DNA of 64,000 nucleotides from Allium sativum (GCA_030737875.1 CM060926.1:165563079-165627078); one strand, 5' to 3'. Shown: positions 22,130-33,816, counted from the stretch's first letter. The notes: a model not told the origin generated them from the sequence alone. Numbers and translations: made by a program.

Positions 22130-22330
22130 TAGAAAATGAATTTGATTTGAATTGAATAGAAAACGAATTCGAATTGAATTTAATAGAAAACGAATTCGAA
22201 TTGAATAGAAAACGAATTCGAATTAAATTGAATAGAAAACGAATTCGAATTGAATAGAAAACGAATTCGGATTTAATTGAATATAAAAGGAATTCGAATA
22301 GAAAATGAATTCAAATTGAATGGAAAAGAA
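22130..22330 (+). repeat. Short tandem repeats around cgaattcgaattgaat
   Basis: Units such as gaatagaaaacgaattcg recur about every 24-30 bp. The 3' LTR has the matching array at 29280-29500 with a different number and order of units, so the array has changed since insertion. Confidence 0.8.
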
Positions 22331-23688
22331 TTTATAAGGGAAAATTCAATTTTGATTTGAATTCGAAAGAAAGGTTGAAATTGATTTTGAAACAAATTTG
22401 AAATGATTTAAAAAATTCGTTTTAAAAAGGAAATCGACGAAATATATATATTATATATATAATGGCCTGAATAGAACGCGCCGCGTCGCGGTAGTTCGTA
22501 AATTTCGACCATTGACTTCGAACGGACATTACGGGAGATCCGACCGTCGGATTCTCCTAAAACTGGAACCGTTGGGTTCATATCGAAAAGAGCTTTCTAA
22601 CGAATATTAGAAATTTGAAATCTAACGGTTGGATTTGGAGATATGTCCAAATCAATTTCAGAAAAGGTAGCTGTAAGTGCAGCTCGATGGCCGTTGATGG
22701 AAATCGACTGTACGGGCCTTGATAAAATTATTAAAAATATCAATAAATTGTGTAAAATCATAATGAATGATTTGGGAAGAACTGGGATGAAAAACCCCAC
22801 CTTTTGTAAAGATAAAAATAGATTTTCATCGGAATGAACTAGTTTTGAACTAAATTTAAAACCCAATTATTTTTAATAAATAGAATGGATTTGAAATGGG
22901 TTTTAAATAACCAGAATTTCTAATATATTTAATTGGAATTGAATTAGAATTGATTTGTGGGTTTATCGTGAACGGTGTTTTAACACTTATTCTTTAACCC
23001 GATATTAAATAGAATGTGATTTGGGTTTATCGTGAACTGTGTTTTAAATGACATTAGTTCTTTAACCCAGTAAAAGGAGTTTTAATGAATCTGCAATTAG
23101 ATTGAAATGTGAATTGATAATGAAAATTATCAAATTTGGAAAGTGAGCGAAAATGGAGTATCACCGGTTTTGCTCCAAAGCGATAGTTAAATCTTTAATT
23201 AGATTTGAACGTGAAATGGTAATTAATTTTACCGATAACACCGTGGTATTAGATATGGAGTATTACCAGTTTTGCTTCATGGGATGAATAGGTTGGGATT
23301 GGGAAATAAAATAAATAATTACTTCGGTGTGGTTCGCTAATCTCGACTAGTTTGGAAAACCATAATATGGTTTGAAATGATATCCAAAGGAAGATTAAAG
23401 AATAAATTTTAAAGAATTTATCTTTGATAAAATTAATGGGAACCATTCCCTAAGAATATGAAGTTCAGAAACTAGCTGTAGGTTAGTTAAGAAGAATGGT
23501 TTCCTGGGTATTGATCTGATGTTGGTTTCGGCCTTCGGGGTTAATATTTGGGAAATTGTTCTCTTGTTGATTTACGGTTAGTGGCTGCTGAATTGGAATG
23601 AGGCGTATGTTGTGTTTGTGTAACATTTGTTTACTATATACGCTGGTTGTTCGGAAAGGCCGGGTTTATACCCATTCTGAATAACCGA

Positions 23689-23880
23689 TTCGACGATAAG
23701 TCGAAGATGATGACGGTGGCCGAAGACCGGAAGTCTTCACATCGTTTGGATAATTACTGATGATCCTGATTGGGCTGTACACCCAAGATGAGGGAAATAG
23801 TTGGTGATCGTCCAGACGTACTTGGAGATCGATGGATATGCGAGGAAAGTGGCTCCTGTTTCGTTCAGACCCAGAACGAA
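23689..23880 (+). other. String of four short hairpins in the LTR (copy 2)
   Basis: TTCGAC/GTCGAA (23689-23694, 23700-23705), GAAGAC/GTCTTC (23722-23727, 23733-23738), TTGGG/CCCAA (23770-23774, 23782-23786) and TTCGTTC/GAACGAA (23860-23866, 23874-23880), all perfect. Same order as at 1868-2059 and 30863-31054. Folding is inferred. Confidence 0.6.
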
Positions 23881-24668
23881 CTTGTAAATGGACTATGTAT
23901 CTGACATTGGATTTTATTCTGTGTTGATTGATCTCTATTAAATATACATCTGTTTTGCGACGGATAATTTATTCTTTTGCTTAATGCCCTTCTCTGAGAC
24001 ATAAGAGCTCAGAGGTTGTATATCGATGGACATCAGTCGCATGACATGAATTGCCAGTGTGGCATGCCTAAGTGGCAATTGATCAAGGCTTCTGTTGAAA
24101 AGCAAAGTCTTGTGGTTGATGATCAAAGCACGGCCTACGTGGCGTAGCTCGATGTATAACGTGAATTCGCGAGCCTCACACCTCGGTATGAGTTAAAAAC
24201 GGGATAAGGACTGCAGGGAGAGCACGACGTTTCTTTCTAGCTTTGGTGGTGTCAGTGACTTACCAGCCCTGACATTTATATACTTTTCACTTATGTGGTT
24301 GTTGGAATGAGGCGCCTCGATTTTAGGTCTGTAAGGACCGGGAAACGTGTGTTTAGGAATTGGCAATCCTCAAACGTAAGAGAGGACCGGCCCTGAAGCA
24401 TCCAGGGGTTACCCAGAGTGTGTAGTCCCAAAGCATTTGCTAGAGTGTCTCGAATCGGAGAGGAGCTTGCCCCTTTCCTCGACTCATGACGGAAATCCAA
24501 TTTCCAATATGTGTATTTCGGTTTTATTTGTAGAGCCTAGTATGGAGACATAGTGGGATGGGGCACTTATGCCGTTTATGATTGATTCTTATGATTTGAA
24601 GTTGTTTTATACACTATGCACTTACAATAGTATCAAATGATTTGTTTTAAACGCATCAAGCATTCTTG

Positions 24669-24741
24669 GCTATTATAAGGTAAAACCCCTATCCTCCGGC
24701 TTGCGTTGCATTGTGTGATGGGACCTGGGTCTTATAATAGT
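24669..24741 (+). other. Conserved closed stem in LTR (copy 2)
   Basis: ctattataag (24670-24679) pairs with cttataatag (24731-24740), extendable by one G-T pair. ACCC/GGGT pairs inside. It encloses the same conserved loop as copies at 2806, 31842 and 49946. Confidence 0.6.
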
Positions 24742-25166
24742 TTCATTCTTCGAAAGAGCATTGCGTTGTTTATTCTATGCACTGGTATTCTTGGGAGGAA
24801 ACCCGTTCCGTGTTATACGTCGTGGTCCCTTGAATTACTCTCTTTTAAAGTAAATTTTTAAATAACTGTTTTAGTTCTCACACCAGTCACATGACTGACC
24901 TGGAGTTTATTGTTTTAACCTAAACTCGGGGTGCCCCTATTTTCGACACGGGAAGCTAGTAGTTTTGGTTTTGCAGATTTATATTCATAGGAACCTGGTT
25001 TATAGCTGGAATGATATCCGGAAAGCTCTGTATCCGTATATCACCTTCAGTTGTGCTTTGTATTGTTTTTCCGCTGCAATGTAATTTATTGTAATCTATG
25101 ATATTCATCAAATGTAATTCATTCATTTATATTCTGTATATTCTTGTATTCTGATGGAATTGTTGT

Positions 25167-25172
25167 AATAAA
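25167..25172 (+). terminator. Possible polyadenylation signal of element A
   Basis: AATAAA 90 bp before the end of the 5' LTR, kept in the 3' LTR at 32340-32345. Position near the LTR end and conservation fit a 3'-end signal. Confidence 0.4.
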
Positions 25173-25265
25173 CAATGAAATGTTCTTCTATTTGCTATCT
25201 ATTTTGTCGTGTTCTCAAGGCAATCCGGGCTTTCCTTACCGGGGAAGTTACGGGTCATCACAGTT

Positions 25266-25277
25266 GGTATCAGAACT
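25266..25277 (+). promoter_or_regulatory. Primer-binding site of element A
   Basis: tggtatcagaac starts three bases after the LTR end and differs at one base from tggtatcagagc, the usual initiator-methionine tRNA site. Confidence 0.85.
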
Positions 25278-25604
25278 TTGGTTTACAGAGCTAGAGAACA
25301 AGACACATTAGAACCATAAGAAAAAAATCATCAGATATTGGATTAGTAATATCCAACTAGAATGACTCGTTAGAGATAGGATCAGTAGAATCCTAGAACG
25401 AGTGTGAAGAGTATATTTTTCAAATAAAAACAATTTTGTTTTGAAAATTTAAATCGTTTTATACGTATTTGAATATTTATTTATTTTGAATTTGGACAAT
25501 CCAATATATAAAGATTTGCATATACGCGTCATGAACGTATATTCGAAGTTTTAATATACTGGATAGATATAGAATCACACTCTAGTCGCCCGACATGATT
25601 CTGA

Positions 25605-25620
25605 TGATGGCGCGCCATCA
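25605..25620. other. Perfect 16-bp GC-rich palindrome in the leader
   Basis: TGATGGCGCGCCATCA reads the same on both strands and lies 340 bp after the primer-binding site in an otherwise AT-rich leader. Self-complementary sites at this place serve RNA dimerisation in some retroviruses. That role here is speculation. Confidence 0.7.
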
Positions 25621-28600
25621 CCAGTATTTATTTTCGTGTTTCGAAGGTGTGATTTCTATATATTTCCATTAGGCTGGTGTGAGAACCAAAACTAGATAGA
25701 TTTATTGTTTTGATTTGGCATCAAAACATGATTTATGCATATGTATCAAAATTATGAATTTGAAACTCTAATCTACTAATTGATTGATGGTTGTGTTGTT
25801 TGTTTATTTGTTTGATAATTTTGAACCATTATGCCTAATTGAATCAAATATTGAATTGTATTGAAAATTAGTCACATCTGCTTGCATATACAAGTACTTA
25901 CATTGAACAGGTCATAGCAAGGAGGCTAGAGCAGAGAATAAAATTTGTTTGCCCGACAAATAGGTACATGTTAATCATAATTTACTGTTTTGTTTGGGTG
26001 ATGATGATTTTATGATCCGATTGGCTAGCCGCTTGGCTTTTTCTTTTTCTTTTTGAGATCAGAGGGCCTATATGGCAATTTCGGGATTTTCCCGGTGCTC
26101 CCGAAGCAGGGGTGGTTATGGCGAAATTTTTCGAAAATTTAGGGTGTTAGCCAAATTTTTGAAAAATTTGAAAAGTTCTTAGAAGCTGAAAGGTTGAAGA
26201 ACTTAAGTCGTAATCAAAACAATGGAAGTTGAGTTGATTTGTTAAACAACTTTCGGCTTCGTTCCTTTTCGGGGATGAAAAGTTTTAAGTGGGGGAGATT
26301 ATAACAACCCGGAAAATGCGAGCCAGTTTAAATTTTTTATTTTGGCAATTATAACGAATTTTGAACATTTAAAATGAATTATTATAAATAATATCGACGA
26401 GAAATTTATTTTGAATGGAATTAGAACGTATATATTTATATATGTCATCGTTAGAATATAAATAATTATATATAATCATAGAAGGAATTGAAAATGGCGC
26501 GGTAGTTCGATAATTCGATTTCAAACTTCAATTGAATGTACCAAGTGCAAAATGAACCGGATTTTAGTGAAACCAAAAATATTTGAATCTAATCGATAAT
26601 ATCTTTCCAACGAATCCGAAAAATCGAAATTTCATAGCGGGAATCAAAAGATATGCCCAGTTGAAAATCCTGAATAGTCGCTATGGAATTCAGGCCCTTA
26701 AAAATGGGAATTTTGCAAACGACCTCGGATTTCGACGAAACCACTTTTGTTGGATCCGTGATGTCAATTTATTGCTATATTCCAAATTTCATAATTTTTC
26801 GATTCCATATGTGAGCGTGGCAAAGGAAAACGCGTTTGACCAGTTTCATTTGATTTTAATCAACTGGAAAATGGCCATTTTTCAAATGGTCTCAGAATTG
26901 GGCGAAACTAGTTTTGTTAGGACCGTATCGTCAATACGAAGCTAGAAATAATTTTTCTGGAATTTCTAGAGCCAGTATGTGGTCCTGGTAAATTGAAATG
27001 TGCGTTCAAATTCAATATACATTGATTTATATTTTAATTTGAATGGAAACCTATCGTAACAGCTGAATCGGGTTACGAAACATATCCCATTGTGTTTGGA
27101 ATGGGGGTAATTATCTAGGGACGATAGTTGTTGGGTCTCGTGTAGAGGTCGTATAAAAAAGTAACTTTTTGAAATTAAAAAATTAAATTAAATATAATAT
27201 ATATGGTTGGGCCCCTCCTTTTCTCCCTTAACCCAAGTCAATCCCCCCAATTCCAAAATTGATTAATAGAACCAGAAAATAAAAAAAATCGCAAATCGAA
27301 ATGGAGACGGAGAAAAGCCATCGCCCCTCAGCCCCTAACACGCGCCGCCTCTCCTGCCCTACCCCTCGCCGTCGGTTAGTGGACGACCACCAGAACCCCC
27401 CATCCTCTCTCTCCTCCCCTCCCTCTTCTAATTAGACCATAGCCCCAAACCTTCCACCCACCGACGTCGTGAGCACCACCAGAGACCGCGAGCACCTCCT
27501 ACACCACGGCCAGTCGCCGCTGCAGACCTCTACGCCGACGTGGGACCCCCCTCCTCCGATTCAAGCAAAGAAAGTCCCCTCCTTCAATTGCAACGTGAGT
27601 TTTTATTTATATACTTGATTTTATTTTCAGTTTTTTTATTATTTAAATTAGAATAGGGTGTTTTATTTTTTGATTTCTATATAAATTAAACAATGGGTTA
27701 TTTTCAAATTTTATACAAATAACCTAGATTAAAGTTTAGATTTTAATAGTAAAAAGTTTAGATTTTTAAGCTATGAAAGATTGGATTTTTGGTAGCTAAA
27801 GATAATATTTTTATGTCGATAAAAATATAAATTTTATTGTATGAAAGATGAGTTTTTTCATTATACAAAAATATAATTTTTATAATATAGAAAAGTTAAA
27901 AATATAATTTTTATATAGGTATGATAGTAAAAATATGATTTTTATTCGTGTAGAGTAATAAAAATATAATCTTTATTTGGAGAAGAGCAATATAAAAATA
28001 TAATTTTTATAACGAAGTGAAGAGAAAATTTTGATTTTTATATATATGAGGTGAAGATAAAAATTTGATTTTTATATATGTTGTGAATACGGGTAACGAA
28101 AGTGACAAAAGGCGGGAACGACAAGATTTTCTACATAAGAAGAGTCGCGGTGAATGGATTTAGCTTGGGTGAGAACTTCTCACTTTAAATTTGTTTTCTA
28201 CTTTATAATATATACTAAGATGCAGACGGTGTTTAGTAGCACCCGACACCCGTCGTCCACAGACCATGGACGGCTTGTTTGTTTGATTGATTTTGATGTG
28301 TAGTTGATTGTGTGATTTGAAGTGAAATAAAATATTTATATAGAAAATAAATATTGTACAGTTAAAAATGGAATTTTTAACGTGTATATGGAATGAAATA
28401 AATAAATATAAACAAATCGGATGATTTGTTTATATACACACATTTGACTGATATTGATTGGGATGATAAATTTTACACATCGCCCAACTTTACAAATAAA
28501 ATCTGTGTTTGTTGATTTGAAACCCCACACAGGTATTGGGATAATATATGACATATACTAATCCTAATAATTAGTTGTATGTTGATCGATGGATTGACAG

Positions 28601-30862
28601 GCTGTTATAAGCGTCAGATATCTATATTTGATGCTTATACAGTGTAGTGCACTTTGGATGATGGTTGATTATGTATCGTTGCTGTTATACACATGCTTTG
28701 TATGGAATCCATATAATTAACTTTGTATGGTAATTGATTGGGCCTCATTCTAATTGGGAAAATAAAGAATATTATAAAATGAAGGTTCATGTGTTGACAG
28801 TACTCATCCGTTGAGATTAGTCTTGTGTTGAACGAAATATTTTAACAATAAAATTTACATCTTTATCATATATAAAATTAGAAACTAATTGGAAAATAGA
28901 TAAGATGAGTGGTCTCCTGGATATTGATCTGATGTTGGTTTCGGCCTTCGGGGTTAATATTTAGGGAATCGTTTTCTTACTAATTTACGGATGGAGTCTG
29001 ATTTGAAATCAAACGATAGATATCATAATTTTATAAAATATATTGAATAACAAAAATAATCACACGTGGACAGTACTCATTCGTTGAGATTAGTCATGTG
29101 TTGACAAAAAATATAGATTCACGTATTGAATAGAATAAATATTCATTTGTTGAATAGAATGACGGAATTATTGAAATATATAAAGCCGTGTTGACTAAAG
29201 ATGCGCTATTTTGACGCGAACGATATTTATATCGATTATATTCGTTTTATAATGAATATTGAAAAGAAATTTAAAAATCGAATATGTAGAAAACGAATTT
29301 GATTTGAATTGAATAGGAAACGAATTCGAATTGAATTGAATACAAAACGAATTCGAATTGAATTGAATAGAAAACGAATTCAAATTTAATTGAATAGAAA
29401 ATAAATTCGAATTGAATTGAATAGAAAACGAATTCGGATTTAATTGAATATAAAAGGAATTCGAATAGAAAATTAATTCAAATTGAATGGAAAAGAATTT
29501 ATAAGGGAAAATTCAATTTTGATTTGAATTTGAAAGAAAGGTTGAATTTTTTTCGAAACAAATTTGAAATGATTTATAAAATTTGTTTTAAAAAGGAAAT
29601 CGACGAAATATATATATATATATATATATTATATAATGGGCTGAATAGAACGCGCCGCGCCGCGGCTGTTCATAAATTTCGACCATTGACTTCGAACGGA
29701 CATTACGGGAGATCCGACCGTCGGATTCTCTTAAAACCGGAATTGGGTTCGTATCGAAAAGCGCTTTCTAACGAATATTAGAAATTTGAAATCTAACGGT
29801 TGGATTTGGAGATATGTCCAAATCAATTTCAGAAAAGGTCGCTGTAAGTGCAGTTCGATGGCCGTTGATGGAAATCGACTGTACGGGCCTTGATAAAATT
29901 ATTAAAAATATCAATAAATTGTGTAAAATCATAATGAATGATTTGAAAGAACTGTGATGAAAAACCCCACCTTTTGTAAAGATAAAATTAGATTTTTATC
30001 GGAATGAACTATTTTTGAACTAAATTTAAAACCCAATTATTTTTAATAAATAAATTGGATTTGAAATGGGTTTTAAATAACCAGAATTTCTAATATATTT
30101 AATTGGAATTGAATTACAATTGATTTGTGGGTTTATCGTGAACGGTATTTTAAATAACACTTGTTCTTTAACCCGATAATAAATAGAACGTGATTTGGGT
30201 TTATCGTGAACTGTGTTTTAAATGACATTAGTTCTTTAACCCAGTAAAAGGAGTTTTAATGAATCTGCAATTAGATTGAAATGTGAATTGATAATGAAAA
30301 TTATCAAATTTGGAAAGTGAGCGAAAATGGAGTATCACCCGTTTTGCTCCAAAGCGATAGTTAAATCTTTAATTAGATTTGAACGTGAAATGTTAATTAA
30401 TTTTACCGATAACACCGTGGTATTAGATATGGAGTATTACCAGTTTTGCTTCATGGGATGAATAGGTTGGGATTGGGAAATTAAATAAATAATTACTTCG
30501 GTGTGGTCCGCTATTCTCGACTAGTTTGGAAAACCATAATCTGGTTTGAAATGATATCCAAAGGACGATTAAAGAATAAATTTTAAAGAATTTATCTTTG
30601 ATAAAATTAATGGGAACCTTTTCCTAAGAATATGAAGTTTAGAAACTAGTTGTAGGTTAGTTAAGAAGAATGGTTTCCTGGGTATTGATCTGATGTTGGC
30701 TTCGGCCTTCGGGGTTAATATTTGGGAAATTGTTCTCTTGCTGATTTACGGTTAGTGGCTGCTGAATTGGAATGAGGCGTATATTGTGTTTGTGTAACAT
30801 TTGTTTACTATATACGCTGGTTGTTCGGAAAGGCCGGGTTTATACCCATTCTGAATAACCGA

Positions 30863-31054
30863 TTCGACGATAAGTCGAAGATGATGACGGTGGTCGAAGA
30901 CCGGAAGTCTTCACATCGTTTGCATAATTACTGATGATCCTGATTGGGCTGTACACCCAAGAGGAGGGAAATAGTTGGTGATCGTCCAGACGTACTTGGA
31001 GATCGATGGATATGCGAGGAAGGTGCCTCCTGTTTCGTTCAGACCCAGAACAAA
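30863..31054 (+). other. String of four short hairpins in the LTR (copy 3)
   Basis: Same four inverted repeats as at 23689-23880. The last has a G-T pair (TTCGTTC 31034-31040 with GAACAAA 31048-31054). The third reads TTGGG/CCCAA as in the other copies. Confidence 0.55.
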
Positions 31055-31841
31055 CTTGTAAATGGACTGTGTGTCTGACGTTGGATTTTATTCTATGTTG
31101 ATTGATCTCTATTAAATATACATCTGTTTGGCGGCGGAGCATTTATTCTTTTGCTTAACGCCCTTCTCTGAGACGTACGAGCTCAGAGGTTGTATATGGA
31201 TGGACATCAGTCACATGGCATGAATTGCCAGTGTGGCATGCCTAAGTGGCAATTGATCAAGTCTTCTGTTGAAAAGCAAAGTCTTGTGGTTGATGATCAA
31301 AGCACGGCCTACGTGGCGTAGCTTTGTGTATAACGTGAATTCGCGAGCCTCACACCTCGTTATGAGTTAAAAACAGGATAAGGACTGCAGGGAGAGCACG
31401 ACGTTTCTTTCTAGCTTTGGTGGTGTCAGTGACTTACCAGCCCTGACATTTATATACTTTTCACCTATGTGATTGTTGGAATGAGGCGCCTCGATTTTAG
31501 GTATGTAAGGACCGGGAAACGTGTGTTCAGGAATTGCCAATCCTCAAACGTAAGAGAGGACCGGCCCTGAAGCATCCAGGGGTTACCAGAGTGTGTAGTC
31601 CCGAGGCATTTGCTAGAGTGTCTAGAATCGGAGAGGAGCTTGCCCCTTGCCTCGACTCATGACGGAAATTCAATTTCCAATACGTGTATTTCAGTTTTAT
31701 TTGTATAGCCTAGTATGGCGACATAGTGGGATGGGGCAATTATGCCGTCTATGATTGATACTTATGATTTGAAGTTGTTTTATACACTATGCACTTACAA
31801 TAGTATCAAATGATTTGTTTTAAATGTATCAAGCATTCTTG

Positions 31842-31914
31842 GCTATTATAAGGTAAAAACCATATCCTCCGGCTTGAGTTGCATTGTGTGATGGGACCTG
31901 GGTCTTATAATAGT
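31842..31914 (+). other. Conserved closed stem in LTR (copy 3)
   Basis: ctattataag (31843-31852) pairs with cttataatag (31904-31913). The inner pairing is reduced to ACC/GGT. Counterpart of 24669-24741 in the 5' LTR. Confidence 0.55.
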
Positions 31915-32431
31915 TTCATTCTTCGAAAAAGCATTGCGTTGTTTATTCTATGCACTGGTATTCTTGGGAGGAAACCCATTCCGTGTTATACGGCATGGTC
32001 CCTTGAATTACTCTCTTTTAGAGTAAAGTTTTAAATAACTGTTTTAGTTTTCACACCAGTCACATGACTGGCCTGGAGTTTATTGTTTTAACCTGAACTT
32101 TGGGTGCTCCTATTTTCGACACGGGCAGCTAGTAGTTTTGGTTTTGCAGATTTATATTCACAGGATCCTGGTTTACAGCTGGAATGATATCCGGAAAGCT
32201 CTGTATCCGTATATCACCTTCAGTTGTGCTTTGTATTGTTTTTCCACTGCAATGTAATTTATTGTAATCTCTGGTATTTATCGAATGTAATTCATTCATT
32301 TATATTCTGTATATTCTTGTATTCTGATGGAATTGTTGTAATAAACAATGAAATATTCTTCTGTTTTCTATTTTGTCGTGTTCTCAAGGTAATCCGGGCT
32401 TTCCTTACCGAGGAAGTTACGGGTCATCACA

Positions 32432-32436
32432 TTAAG
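32432..32436. other. Target site duplication of element A, right
   Basis: ttaag, directly after the 3' LTR end. From 32437 the sequence resumes the B LTR (agaggg.gtgggtaatattt), matching 40345 onward. Confidence 0.85.
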
Positions 32437-33640
32437 TAGAGGGGGTGGGTAATATTTACTTATAGGCCCACAAACTTCACCTGATAGGGTTATGTAATTA
32501 AAGACACCTAGTGGTATACATAACCGATGGAAATATTAGAGTTATGTAATTAAAGGCACCTTTCTAGGGTAAGCATAACTTGTAGAAATGATAGGGTTAT
32601 GTAATTAAAGAGACCTAGTGGTATAATAATCAATGGAAATCCTAGTGGGGATACAAGACAAGGGGTAGAGCTTGTATCATGTTGTGTGGGACCCGTTTCA
32701 GTCAGTAACCCTTAATAGGTATCAAACGAGTACTCCAAACTAGGTCGGAGTTGGGGCACACTTATGAGGCTGATTGTAAGAGATCCAAACGAGGAGGACG
32801 GTGTGGGCAGCGCAAATCGACCGGGGACATGTGCACGCATGAGCCAGGTGGATGGTGCTAAGACGACCGTAACACTAGTAGGTATGGCTATGCGCATCAA
32901 CGAAGGGTTGCCACTTTAGGATATTGATACGTCCTACTGTGGGGCTGGCACAGATTATCTATAGAGTAGGGAGCCAATTAATTAGGGTAGTAATTAGGGT
33001 ACATATGGATGTGTACCTAAGTCTACCATTTGAATGAGTTGGGATCATTGCATTCTGGTTATACTAGTATCAGTGCAGAGAATCGGAGTAATCATTAGGG
33101 AAGTGTATACACTCTATCATGTTTACCTTGTCACAACTACCTTATATAGTGTTATCTTTCTTATCCACTTTATATGCATGTCATGCTACTTTTACTCATT
33201 TACTTGCTAAAAGTAACTAGATATGCCAGACTTTATGTCTGACGCTTTCTGTTTCCTTTTCTTTCTTCCATCCCCCCTAGGTTCTCAGGGTAGGAATACT
33301 CAGGCTTGATCGTGATTTTGCTTACATTCTGCTGGAGCTGCTTAGATTTATGGCTCAAGCTCCTATCCTTGTTGCTATGGCTATAAATTTGTTTGGGGAA
33401 TTTTGCTTCTTTTATGTACTCTGATGTTTTAAAGTACAAGACAGTAGTTTTTATGATGTAATGGTTTTTGTGTATTTCAGACATGTGATGTTTTTGACCC
33501 ACGATGCTTTATGATTAATAAAGTTTTTAATTCCGCTGTCATTTTATATCTGTCTTGTAATATTTCTATTTACCTATAACGCTTCATGAAACTTAATGCA
33601 TTCCCTTTGCGAGTGACATTAACGGACGTGGGGTGTCACA
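32437..33640 (+). repeat. Element B 5' LTR, second part
   Basis: Continuation of 17529-19148 after element A. It matches 40345-41548 of the 3' LTR and ends gggtgtcaca. It contains three units of about 53 bp (see 32485). Confidence 0.93.
32485..32645 (+). repeat. Three tandem units of about 53 bp in B LTR
   Basis: tagggttatgtaattaaag starts units near 32485, 32537 and 32592, each followed by acct...gtggtat.cataa and aatggaaat. The 3' LTR has the same three units at about 40392-40555. Confidence 0.75.
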
Positions 33641-33641
33641 C

Positions 33642-33656
33642 TTGGTATCAATGTTC
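33642..33656 (+). promoter_or_regulatory. Primer-binding site of element B
   Basis: tggtatca starts two bases after the LTR end, followed by atgttc. The first eight bases fit the initiator-methionine tRNA site and the rest has drifted. Confidence 0.7.
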
Positions 33657-33816
33657 AAGGTTACCAGATTAGATAAAAGTTTTTGAAAACTATTTTCAAA
33701 AAGGTTTTAAGAAAGCATTTTTCAAAAAGAAAAGTCTATTTTGAAAACATATTCCTCAAAGCCATATGTAATATCCTTCGATCCTTTGTCTAAATCTCTT
33801 TCCTTTTCGTTTCAGC

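Larger units (their letters stand above)
19149..25262 (+). repeat. Element A 5' LTR (6114 bp)
   Basis: TGTAACAACC...ggtcatcaca. In order: a head shared with element C; a TATA-like run and C-rich block (20041-20450); an intron-like T- and A-rich stretch with many aaaatataatttttat motifs (20640-20950); short cgaattcgaattgaat tandem repeats (22130-22310); the block also found at 1-3394; four small hairpins; the closed stem at 24669; and AATAAA at 25167. A frame at 19432-19788 is open in both LTRs but changes mainly at amino-acid-altering positions. Confidence 0.95.
25263..26299 (+). other. Element A internal core, non-coding
   Basis: The 1037 bp between the LTRs hold a primer-binding site, an AT-rich leader, a 16-bp palindrome at 25605-25620, and a 3' part with ttccttttcgggg...gtgggggagat that matches the minus-strand end of element C (55015-55050). 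No long reading frame and no gag motif are seen on either strand. Confidence 0.85.
19149..32431 (+). mobile_element. Element A: non-autonomous LTR retrotransposon with 6.1-kb LTRs
   Basis: Two direct repeats, 19149-25262 (6114 bp) and 26300-32431 (6132 bp), flank a core of only 1037 bp. The 5' LTR is followed by a primer-binding site (25266) and the 3' LTR is preceded by gtgggggagat. The core has no gag or pol reading frame. LTR heads, the polypurine context (ttttcggggatgaaaa...gtgggggagat) and many LTR blocks match element C, which does encode gag-pol. Ends and target duplication are visible. Dependence on a C-like element for proteins is inference. Confidence 0.95.
26300..32431 (+). repeat. 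Element A 3' LTR (6132 bp)
   Basis: Direct repeat of 19149-25262, differing at a few percent of positions where I compared them. Its first bases are TATAAC instead of TGTAAC, a G-to-A change at the terminal dinucleotide. It ends ggtcatcaca at 32431. All sub-blocks of the 5' LTR are present in the same order. Confidence 0.95.
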
